Assembly: GCA_040079935.1 (NCBI GenBank)
Contig: JBEBJI010000050.1
Location: 1-7,915, forward strand
From: Methylotenera_A sp040079935
Lineage (GTDB): Bacteria > Pseudomonadota > Gammaproteobacteria > Burkholderiales > Methylophilaceae
Length of the DNA: 7,915 nucleotides
Direction of reading: 5' to 3'
In this document: positions 1 to 5,671 of the stretch, piece by piece
Position numbering within the stretch: the first letter of the stretch is position 1
Layout: each line of letters starts with the position of its first letter
The notes under the pieces: model-generated
The model's database searches: none
Told to the model about the DNA's origin: nothing
Seen by the model: the letters and a program-made list of their open reading frames with translations, nothing else
Translations under genes and position numbers: made by a program

Positions 1-908
1 CGCGAAGTGACCACGCCATCATCTAACCTTACTAAAATTTCTGGTGACGCGCCAACCACGTGGTGATCGCCCATGTCGTAATAAAACATGTAAGGCGATG
101 GATTTAGACTGCGTAGCGCGCGGTACAAAGAGAGCGGTGGTGCGGTGAATTTTTGCGACATGCGCTGCGAAAGCACCACTTGCATGATATCGCCATCCAA
201 AATATATTGCTGCGATTTTTTAACTGCGGCTTTGAAGTTTTCTTCGCCAAATTCAGAACTGGCTTGGGTTTTCACCGTTGGTGCTGATTCTGGAATCGTC
301 ACGGTTTGCCTTAACATTTGCACTAAATCAGCCAAACGATTTTGCGCATTTTCATAAGCATTTGCATCGGCTGGGTTCGCATACACAATGAAATATAACT
401 TACCGCTTAAGTTATCCACCACTGCGATTTCTTCAGAAACCATCAGCAACACATCGGGCGTGCCGATTTTGTCTGGCTTGCTAGTGTTTGCTAAACGCTT
501 TTCAATATAGCGGATGGTTTCATAGCCAAAATAACCCGCCAAACCACCTGTAAAACGTGGCAAACCATCGTACGGTGGCGTTTTGAAACGCGCTTGAAAT
601 TGTATAACGAAATCCAGCGCATTGGTATTTTCGTACGCTTCAATTACTTTATTATTTTCAAGCACTTGCACCGTAAACCCATTGGCCACGATGCGCGTTT
701 TTGCGGGCAAGCCGATAATCGAATAGCGGCCAAAACGCTCGCCGCCTTGCACGCTCTCGAGCAAATAGCTAAAAGGTTTATTGGCAAGCTTGAGGTAGAG
801 TGAAAGCGGTGTATCGAGGTCGGCAAAAGTCTCTAACACCAGTGGAATTCGGTTGTAGCCTTTGGCGGCCAACGCATTAAATTCGGTTTTGTTAATGGTC
901 GTAAACAT
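1..908 (-). CDS. trpE: Anthranilate synthase component I, N-terminal part (cut by window edge)
   Basis: TrpE makes anthranilate from chorismate, using ammonia supplied by the TrpG subunit, in the first committed step of tryptophan synthesis in the cytosol. The first 302 residues are present and the catalytic C-terminal part lies beyond the left edge. Visible are the tryptophan-feedback element LLES (residues 49-52), followed by GRYSIIG (60-66), then GDIMQVVLSQR (239-249) and NPSPYMF (269-275), the second part of the Trp allosteric site in this family. PabB would be an alternative, but the N-terminal sequence, the feedback motifs and the rpe-gph context favour TrpE. The start is the ATG at 908-906; AGGA (924-921) lies 12 bases upstream, a somewhat long spacing. 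In related bacteria trpG, trpD and trpC follow; that cannot be seen here. The 203-base leader upstream may control the gene. Confidence 0.96.
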   Translation of the reverse strand, partial: MFTTINKTEFNALAAKGYNRIPLVLETFADLDTPLSLYLKLANKPFSYLLESVQGGERFGRYSIIGLPAKTRIVANGFTVQVLENNKVIEAYENTNALDFVIQFQARFKTPPYDGLPRFTGGLAGYFGYETIRYIEKRLANTSKPDKIGTPDVLLMVSEEIAVVDNLSGKLYFIVYANPADANAYENAQNRLADLVQMLRQTVTIPESAPTVKTQASSEFGEENFKAAVKKSQQYILDGDIMQVVLSQRMSQKFTAPPLSLYRALRSLNPSPYMFYYDMGDHHVVGASPEILVRLDDGVVTS

Positions 909-957
909 GATAATAAAATTTCCTAATAATTTTCTAAGCTAAATAATCTACTTAAGT

Positions 958-1038
958 GCGGCTAATTTGCCGCCAGTTTAGCCTGGCTTTTTTTGTGCAT
1001 ATTTGCCAGGCAAGCGTGTTCTTAGCTTCGCCAAGAAC
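958..1038 (-). promoter_or_regulatory. Candidate trp leader RNA with alternative hairpins
   Basis: Read on the minus strand, GTTCTTGGC (1038-1030) pairs with GCTAAGAAC (1026-1018) around a GAA loop, 9 bp with one G-U. Downstream, GCCTGGC (1011-1005) pairs perfectly with GCCAGGC (987-981). The latter can instead pair through GCCAG (987-983) with CTGGC (976-972), or through GGCTAA (983-978) with TTAGCC (965-960). A further stem is GCGGC (973-969) with GCCGC (962-958). These stems overlap and exclude one another, as in an attenuator. No U-run follows any of them on this strand, so a classical intrinsic terminator is not visible. Control through Rho, translation, or no control at all remain possible. 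Confidence 0.4.
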
Positions 1039-1090
1039 CAAGCGAATCGCCACGCCAACTGTGAAAATTATTGTTTAAAAAAATCATCAT
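1022..1090 (-). CDS. trpL: Candidate tryptophan leader peptide (22 codons, two Trp)
   Basis: Between gph and trpE, on the same strand, a short ORF reads MMIFLNNNFHSWRGDSLGSW then RS and TAA. Trp codons are number 12 (1057-1055) and number 20 (1033-1031). Trp is rare, so two in 22 codons just ahead of trpE is suggestive. The second Trp codon lies in the 5' arm of a strong hairpin (1038-1018) and the stop codon (1024-1022) in its 3' arm, the placement expected if ribosome position controls RNA folding. Against it: the two Trp codons are not adjacent, and no good Shine-Dalgarno precedes either of the two possible ATGs (1090 and 1087). Leader-peptide control of trpE is known in other proteobacteria; its use here is inference. 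Confidence 0.45.
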   Translation of the reverse strand: MMIFLNNNFHSWRGDSLGSWRS

Positions 1091-1111
1091 GCTTACTTAA
1101 AAATCGGTCTC

Positions 1112-1795
1112 TTAAATTATTAAATCTACCAACTCAGTTAAATCATTAATCGTTGCGTCCACTTGGCTTACATCCAGCGGACGGCCTTGATTATAGCCAT
1201 AAGGCACGGTAACAATAAAGCATCCGGCCGCCTGCGCCGCCGCAATATCGGTCGCAGAATCGCCCACCAACATCGCCTCGTATTCAGGCACATCGAATTT
1301 TGCACAAATATGATGCAATTGTATAGGGTCTGGCTTCTTTTTATGCAGAGTGTCACCAGAAACCACCAGCTCAAAAAAATCTGCCAAACCGCTTTTTTGC
1401 AACAAAGGCAAGGTAAACTCTTCTGGTTTATTCGTTACACAAGCAAGCCTGTAGCCCTTATTCCATAAGGCTTGCAGGCCATCTATTACACCATCGTAAG
1501 GCTTGCTTTGTGTGGCATTTTTTGCATAATTCGCAAAAAAAAGCGCTTCCGCTTCTGCAAATAAACTTAATTCTGGCTCAGCATGTAATTGTTGCGTTAA
1601 ACACCTTTTTATCAGCTTCTGCGCACCTTCGCCAATATAACCCGCGATTTGTTCATAAGCCAATACTGGTCTACCTAAATCTGCCAACATCAAATTCGCC
1701 GCTGCCGCGATTTCTGGCGCGGTATGCAAAAGCGTGCCGTCAAGATCAATCATGACGGCACTTACTTTAAATTTTAGGTCCTCAATTTGCGCCAA
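1112..1795 (-). CDS. gph: Phosphoglycolate phosphatase, HAD family
   Basis: This HAD-superfamily hydrolase most likely dephosphorylates 2-phosphoglycolate to glycolate, clearing a by-product of oxidative DNA repair or RuBisCO. All four HAD motifs are visible: DLDGT with the nucleophile Asp17 and acid/base Asp19, motif II VTN (120-122), motif III Lys154 in KKKPDP, and motif IV VGDSATD (177-183). PYGYNQG (198-204) is typical of Gph. The length of 227 residues is normal. The start is uncertain: the chosen TTG (1795-1793) directly follows the rpe TAA in the same frame, and there is no clear Shine-Dalgarno. The only nearby ATG (codon 15) would remove the first beta strand and put the nucleophile at residue 3, so it is unlikely. 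Translation probably depends on re-initiation after rpe. The rpe-gph-trpE order is common in Beta- and Gammaproteobacteria. Exact substrate is inferred from family and context. Confidence 0.92.
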   Translation of the reverse strand: MAQIEDLKFKVSAVMIDLDGTLLHTAPEIAAAANLMLADLGRPVLAYEQIAGYIGEGAQKLIKRCLTQQLHAEPELSLFAEAEALFFANYAKNATQSKPYDGVIDGLQALWNKGYRLACVTNKPEEFTLPLLQKSGLADFFELVVSGDTLHKKKPDPIQLHHICAKFDVPEYEAMLVGDSATDIAAAQAAGCFIVTVPYGYNQGRPLDVSQVDATINDLTELVDLII

Positions 1796-2506
1796 TTACT
1801 TTACTGTTGCAAGAGAGGCGCGTAATTCTGAAACAATAGTGTTGTAACGGTTTTTATCTGAATCTTTACCTTGCGTGAAAATCGCATTGCCTGCTACGAA
1901 AGTATCCGCTCCTGCTTTGGCGATTTCGGCAATATTTTGTGCATTCACGCCGCCATCCACTTCCAGCCAAATTTCGCGGCCAGTTTCTTTGGTGTAAGCA
2001 TCAATGCGCGCACGCGCTTGCTTAAGTTTTTGCAAAGTAGATGGAATGAATTTTTGACCGCCAAAACCTGGGTTCACCGACATCAGCAATACCATATCCA
2101 CTTTATCCATCACGTAATCTAAGTAACTTAACGGCGTCGCTGGGTTAAACACTAGGCCAGATTTACAGCCCAAATCGCGCACCATACTTAAGCTGCGGTC
2201 AATATGTTTAGAGGCTTCTGGGTGAAAAGTAATAATGTTTGCGCCAGCTTTTGCAAAATCAGGAATAATGCGATCGACTGGTTCCACCATCAAATGCACA
2301 TCGATAATGCCGCCGACTTTGCCAGCAATTTCACGAATTGCTTCGCAAACCAAAGGTCCGATAGTTAAATTCGGCACAAAGTGATTATCCATGACGTCAA
2401 AATGCACTAAATCCGTGCCAGATGAAATCACATCATCAATTTCTTGGCCAAGTTTGGCAAAGTTGGCAGATAAAATACTGGGGGCAATTCTATAAGTATT
2501 ACTCAT
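1796..2506 (-). CDS. rpe: Ribulose-phosphate 3-epimerase
   Basis: Rpe interconverts D-ribulose 5-phosphate and D-xylulose 5-phosphate in the pentose phosphate pathway; in a methylotroph it would also serve the ribulose monophosphate cycle. It is a metal-dependent TIM-barrel enzyme. The 236-residue product shows APSILSAN (8-15), HFDVMDNHFVPN (35-46) with metal ligand His35 and catalytic Asp37, DVHLMVEP (69-76) with His71, the flexible loop MSVNPGFGGQKFIP (142-155), and EVDGGV (182-187) with the second catalytic Asp184. The start is the ATG at 2506-2504, because GAGGA (2519-2515) lies 8 bases before it. A longer reading from the TTG at 2521 would overlap that ribosome-binding site and add five residues not seen in the family. 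It is first gene of the leftward operon; gph follows with no gap. Confidence 0.97.
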   Translation of the reverse strand: MSNTYRIAPSILSANFAKLGQEIDDVISSGTDLVHFDVMDNHFVPNLTIGPLVCEAIREIAGKVGGIIDVHLMVEPVDRIIPDFAKAGANIITFHPEASKHIDRSLSMVRDLGCKSGLVFNPATPLSYLDYVMDKVDMVLLMSVNPGFGGQKFIPSTLQKLKQARARIDAYTKETGREIWLEVDGGVNAQNIAEIAKAGADTFVAGNAIFTQGKDSDKNRYNTIVSELRASLATVK

Positions 2507-2514
2507 TACATTAA

Positions 2515-2519
2515 TCCTC
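2515..2519 (-). promoter_or_regulatory. Ribosome-binding site that fixes the rpe start
   Basis: GAGGA on the minus strand, 8 bases before the ATG at 2506. It supports the 236-residue rpe start over the in-frame TTG at 2521, which overlaps this site. Confidence 0.8.
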
Positions 2520-2624
2520 AAGCAAAATATTAAGCTAAATGTTTGTTAAAACACTATTTTAACGCACTTTTTTATTCTTTCCACGTGCATAGCGTGCGTT
2601 TTTTATCTAATCGCATCAAAGAGT

Positions 2625-2633
2625 TGGTAAAAT
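2625..2633 (+). promoter_or_regulatory. hemA promoter -10 element, extended type, giving a leaderless start
   Basis: TGGTAAAAT combines an extended -10 (TGn) with a hexamer matching TATAAT at 5 of 6 bases. The hexamer ends at 2633, so transcription would be expected to begin about 7 positions later, at the A of the hemA ATG (2640). No good -35 is seen, which an extended -10 can tolerate. Only a weak GAG (2621-2623) resembles a Shine-Dalgarno, and it would lie upstream of the transcript. Confidence 0.55.
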
Positions 2634-2639
2634 GACGCC

Positions 2640-3884
2640 ATGCAATTATTTACTATTGGCGTAAATCATACCACTGCGCCCATTTCTATCCGCGAAAACG
2701 TAGCGTTTTCTGACGCCAATTTGCGCCATGCGCTCAGCGATTTAACTGCACACAACGCAGCTGAGGCGGCGATTTTGTCCACTTGCAATCGCACCGAAAT
2801 TTACGTGCAGTCGGCCAATGCAGAACCAATTGTGCAATGGCTGGCCAAATATCATCAGCTGGATATTAATAATGTTCAACCTTACACCTACACCTTAAGC
2901 GGCGAGAATTCGGTAAAACATGCCTTCCGTGTGGCTTCTGGGCTGGACAGCATGGTGCTGGGCGAACCGCAAATTTTAGGGCAGTTCAAACAATCGGTAA
3001 AAATCGCACAAGATGCAGGCACGCTCGGCACGCTTTTACATAAATTATTTCAACGCACATTTGAAGTCGCCAAAGAAGTCCGCACCAACACCGATATTGG
3101 TGGTAGTTCAATCAGCATGGCCGCAGCTGCGGTGAAATTAGCACAACGTATTTTTGGCGACATTCGTGACCAGAAAGTATTATTTATCGGTGCAGGTGAG
3201 ATGATAGAGCTATGTGCCGACCATTTTGCCGCGCAAAAACCAAAAAGTATGACGGTAGCAAATCGCTCCTTGGAACGCGGTACTGAATTAGCTGAAAAAA
3301 TTGGCGGTCAAGCCATATTGCTAAATGATTTACCCAATCGTTTGGCTGATTTCGATATTGTCATCACCAGCACCGCCAGCCAACTACCGATTGTCGGCTT
3401 GGGCATGGTAGAGCGAGCCATTAAAACGCGTCGACATCGCCCAATATTTATGGTCGACTTAGCCGTGCCGCGCGATATAGAGCCAGAAGTGGCCGAACTG
3501 GACGACGTATTTTTATACACCGTCGATGACCTCGCGCAAGTAGTAAATGATGGTATGGAAAATCGCCAAGCGGCTGCGCTGGATGCCGAGCTGATTGTCA
3601 ATTCGCGCGTAGAAGCTTTTATGCAATGGCTGGCCAAGCGTGATTCCGTACCAACAATTAAAGCCTTGCGTGACCAAGCAGAAAGCACGCGTCAAGCCGA
3701 ACTAGAAAAAGCGCTTAAGTTGATTCAAAAAGGTGAATCACCCGAAAAAGCGCTTGAGGCCTTAAGCAACGCGCTCACCAACAAGTTTTTACACGCGCCA
3801 AGCCACGCACTTAATCAAGCACATGGCGACGAACACGCCAAACTAGAAAACATACTCAAACAGCTTTACCAAATTAAGAATTAG
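2640..3884 (+). CDS. hemA: Glutamyl-tRNA reductase
   Basis: HemA reduces glutamyl-tRNA(Glu) to glutamate-1-semialdehyde with NADPH, the first step of tetrapyrrole (haem) synthesis by the C5 pathway. At 414 residues it is of normal length. The N-terminal catalytic domain begins TIGVNHTTAP (5-14) and carries the thioester-forming Cys49 in STCNRTEIY. GLDSMVLGEPQILGQ (101-115) follows. The NADPH-binding domain has GAGEM (184-188) and VANRS (206-210), then VDLAVPRDIEPEV (272-284). The C-terminal part is the helical dimerisation domain. The start ATG (2640) fits the family N-terminus; an ATG at 2632 is out of frame. Two bases separate its stop from prfA, the usual hemA-prfA pair, so they are very likely co-transcribed. 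Start-site architecture suggests a leaderless mRNA. Confidence 0.98.
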   Translation: MQLFTIGVNHTTAPISIRENVAFSDANLRHALSDLTAHNAAEAAILSTCNRTEIYVQSANAEPIVQWLAKYHQLDINNVQPYTYTLSGENSVKHAFRVASGLDSMVLGEPQILGQFKQSVKIAQDAGTLGTLLHKLFQRTFEVAKEVRTNTDIGGSSISMAAAAVKLAQRIFGDIRDQKVLFIGAGEMIELCADHFAAQKPKSMTVANRSLERGTELAEKIGGQAILLNDLPNRLADFDIVITSTASQLPIVGLGMVERAIKTRRHRPIFMVDLAVPRDIEPEVAELDDVFLYTVDDLAQVVNDGMENRQAAALDAELIVNSRVEAFMQWLAKRDSVPTIKALRDQAESTRQAELEKALKLIQKGESPEKALEALSNALTNKFLHAPSHALNQAHGDEHAKLENILKQLYQIKN

Positions 3885-3886
3885 CT

Positions 3887-4969
3887 ATGAAACCCAGCAT
3901 GATGACAAAACTCGCCAACCTAAGCGAGCGCCTAGAAGAAATTAACCGCCTAATGAGTAGCGAGGGCGTGACTAATAACATGGATAACTATCGCAAGCTC
4001 ACGCAAGAACACGCGGAAATTACACCGATTGTCGAGCAATATCATGTATTTGAGCAAGCCGAAAAAGACATCGCAGAAGCGCAAAACATGTTGAGCGACC
4101 CCGACATGAAAGAATTTGCGCAAGAGGAAATTGCCAGCGGCAAAGCCAAATTAGAAACAGTAGAAGCCGAACTGCAAAAACTTTTACTACCCAAAGATCC
4201 GAATGATGATAAAAACATATTCTTGGAAATCCGCGCTGGTACTGGTGGCGACGAATCTGGCCTATTTTGTGGCGACCTTTTCCGCATGTATTCGCGCTAC
4301 GCAGAACGCCAAAAATGGAAAGTGGAAGTAATGTCTGCCAACGAAAGTGAAGTCGGCGGTTACAAAGAAATTATCGCCAAAATTGAAGGTTATGGCGCGT
4401 ATTCCAAGCTCAAATTTGAAAGTGGCGGACATCGCGTACAACGCGTGCCAGATACCGAAACGCAAGGTCGCATTCACACTAGCGCTTGTACCGTGGCCGT
4501 GTTGCCCGAGGCAGACGAAATTAACGATGTCGTGATTAATCCCGCTGATATTCGCATTGATACTTATCGCGCCAGCGGCGCGGGCGGCCAGCACATTAAC
4601 AAAACCGATTCCGCTGTGCGCATTACCCACGCGCCAACGGGCATTGTGGTGGAATGCCAAGAAGGCCGCAGTCAACATGCCAACAAAGCACAAGCCATGG
4701 CCGTGCTAGCCGCGAGAATAAAGGCCGCGCAGGTAAACGCACAACAAAGCGCGATTGCCAGCGAGCGTAAAAGTTTAATTGGCAGTGGCGACCGCAGTGA
4801 GCGGATTAGAACCTACAACTACCCGCAAGGCCGCATTACCGACCACCGCATCAACTTAACACTGTACAAAATTGACGCGATTACCGAAGGCGATATGGAT
4901 GAGTTAATTGGTGCGCTCTCGGCTGAACATCAGGCAGATTTGCTAGCAAGCTTGGGTGAAGATAATTAA
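3887..4969 (+). CDS. prfA: Peptide chain release factor 1
   Basis: RF1 recognises UAA and UAG in the ribosomal A site and triggers hydrolysis of peptidyl-tRNA. The 360-residue length equals that of E. coli RF1. The GGQ motif is at 233-235 within RASGAGGQHINKTDSAVR; its Gln235 is the residue PrmC methylates. The stop-codon-reading PxT motif is PDT (188-190) in RVPDTETQGRIHTS; the middle residue varies in the family, so Asp is acceptable. MKPSMMTKLA at the start resembles the E. coli N-terminus, which supports ATG 3887 over the ATGs at 3899 and 3902. No strong Shine-Dalgarno is present (AAGAA at 3877-3881 at best); translation may be coupled to hemA. The last codons (Gly-Glu-Asp) overlap a 9-bp repeat that recurs at the end of the next gene. 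Confidence 0.98.
   Translation: MKPSMMTKLANLSERLEEINRLMSSEGVTNNMDNYRKLTQEHAEITPIVEQYHVFEQAEKDIAEAQNMLSDPDMKEFAQEEIASGKAKLETVEAELQKLLLPKDPNDDKNIFLEIRAGTGGDESGLFCGDLFRMYSRYAERQKWKVEVMSANESEVGGYKEIIAKIEGYGAYSKLKFESGGHRVQRVPDTETQGRIHTSACTVAVLPEADEINDVVINPADIRIDTYRASGAGGQHINKTDSAVRITHAPTGIVVECQEGRSQHANKAQAMAVLAARIKAAQVNAQQSAIASERKSLIGSGDRSERIRTYNYPQGRITDHRINLTLYKIDAITEGDMDELIGALSAEHQADLLASLGEDN
4955..4963 (+). repeat. Left copy of 9-bp direct repeat GGTGAAGAT flanking the inserted gene
   Basis: GGTGAAGAT forms the Gly-Glu-Asp codons near the end of prfA. The same nine bases recur at 5647-5655 as the last three codons of the following gene, in the same codon phase; ATTAA also follows each copy. 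Deleting one copy plus the intervening bases would leave prfA ending Gly-Glu-Asp-TGA with prmC 13 bases further on, a plausible ancestral layout. Confidence 0.5.
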
Positions 4970-4986
4970 CCTACCGAGACAAAATT

Positions 4987-5658
4987 ATGGATACACCTAG
5001 CATCCCTGCCATTGATGAACTTTGGCCAAATCCTATTTTAAAATTTAAAGACCAAGGAAGTCAGAATAGAGAATTAATTTTTCTTAGTGTGGGTCGCGTA
5101 TGCACTACATGGGAGATAGTTGAAACGAATCTGGGATTGATATTTGGACGATTTGCGGAATCTCATAGTTCAGCTTCTCAAAGAGCATATGGGGTTATTT
5201 CAAATACTAGCGGGAGACGCGAGGCTCTTGAAATGGCTGCAGAAATTTACCATGACAGACACCACAAGTTCCCAATGGAACAATTCAAACTCCTAATGAG
5301 CCATTATGCAAAAGCTGTCGGTTATCGCAATAAAATTACTCATGGTGTAGCTATGGAATTTACTAAGGAAGACAATATTTCCATGGGATGTTTTTTAGTT
5401 CCTTCCCTTTTTTCCAGCAAAAATAAAAATGCTCAAACTTTTTCATTCTGGGAAAAAGCTCGAGACTCTAAAGATGAGTTTTATGTGCACGGAAATACTT
5501 ATCGTTTCACTCATGAGGATATCGACTTCCTTGAATCGAAATTCCAACAGCTGAACGAACTTCTTGGGAGATTCGCTGGTTATTTAATTCAGAGTGAAGT
5601 GGAAAGAACAATGAAAACAGGTCATCAATTCATGCATGACGTACGAGGTGAAGATTGA
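4987..5658 (+). CDS. Hypothetical protein with a HEPN-like RNxxxH motif, inserted between prfA and prmC
   Basis: I do not recognise a named family for this 223-residue, probably cytosolic protein; it has no signal peptide or membrane segment. RNKITHG (114-120) matches the Rx4-6H signature of HEPN domains, with the frequent Asn after Arg and Gly after His; many HEPN proteins are RNases of toxin, defence or RNA-processing systems. Helix-rich segments around it fit (residues 35-57, 96-112, 176-208). One motif is not proof, and a non-enzymatic helical protein is possible. A hand count over 5041-5640 gives about 38% GC, against about 50% in four sampled lines of prfA, suggesting foreign origin. 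It splits the usual prfA-prmC pair. A 9-bp direct repeat brackets it. No partner antitoxin is adjacent. A weak GAGA (4975-4978) precedes the ATG; it is read with the operon or from an unseen promoter. Confidence 0.85.
   Translation: MDTPSIPAIDELWPNPILKFKDQGSQNRELIFLSVGRVCTTWEIVETNLGLIFGRFAESHSSASQRAYGVISNTSGRREALEMAAEIYHDRHHKFPMEQFKLLMSHYAKAVGYRNKITHGVAMEFTKEDNISMGCFLVPSLFSSKNKNAQTFSFWEKARDSKDEFYVHGNTYRFTHEDIDFLESKFQQLNELLGRFAGYLIQSEVERTMKTGHQFMHDVRGED
5647..5655 (+). repeat. Right copy of 9-bp direct repeat GGTGAAGAT
   Basis: Identical to 4955-4963. Here it encodes the last three residues (Gly-Glu-Asp) of the inserted gene, directly before its TGA. Together with the two bases before it, it also forms GAGGTGA (5645-5651), a strong Shine-Dalgarno-like run, but 20 bases from the prmC ATG. 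Confidence 0.5.
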
Positions 5659-5671
5659 TTAATTTTTTTCA

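Larger units (their letters stand above)
2507..2639. promoter_or_regulatory. Divergent intergenic region between rpe and hemA
   Basis: These 133 AT-rich bases must hold the promoters of both the leftward rpe operon and hemA. For hemA a -10 element is clear (entered separately). For rpe, TAAAAT on the minus strand (2563-2558) is a possible -10, but its -35 (GTGGAA at 17-base spacing) is poor. An inverted repeat, AACGCAC (2561-2567) with GTGCGTT (2594-2600), encloses 26 bases and could be an operator or a chance match. No regulator site is recognised. Confidence 0.4.

Noticed and set aside
145..826. Short frames on both strands at the left end
   Set aside because: The continuous minus-strand frame from 908 to the window edge is a good TrpE, which accounts for the whole stretch.
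972..994. Terminator-like hairpin on the plus strand, GCCAG/CTGGC followed by seven T
   Set aside because: The stem is only 5 bp and no rightward gene ends here; the T-run is the complement of an A-run in the trp leader loop. Probably a by-product of the leader stems, unless an antisense RNA is transcribed over trpE.
2507..2521. Longer rpe reading from the TTG at 2521 (five extra residues)
   Set aside because: The TTG overlaps GAGGA, which is ideally placed 8 bases before the ATG at 2506, and the family N-terminus begins near that ATG.
2561..2600. Inverted repeat AACGCAC/GTGCGTT followed by T6 upstream of hemA
   Set aside because: The 26-base loop and lack of any rightward gene upstream make a terminator unlikely; no known operator matches. 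Noted only under the intergenic entry.
4448..4456. PDT instead of PAT in the codon-reading motif of RF1
   Set aside because: The middle residue of PxT varies among bacterial RF1 proteins; Pro188 and Thr190 are kept, so no change of codon specificity is implied.
4262..4693. 143-codon minus-strand frame inside prfA and other overlapping frames of 60 to 138 codons
   Set aside because: They lie opposite or out of frame with well-conserved genes, show no domain motifs and have no start signals; shadows of the real genes.
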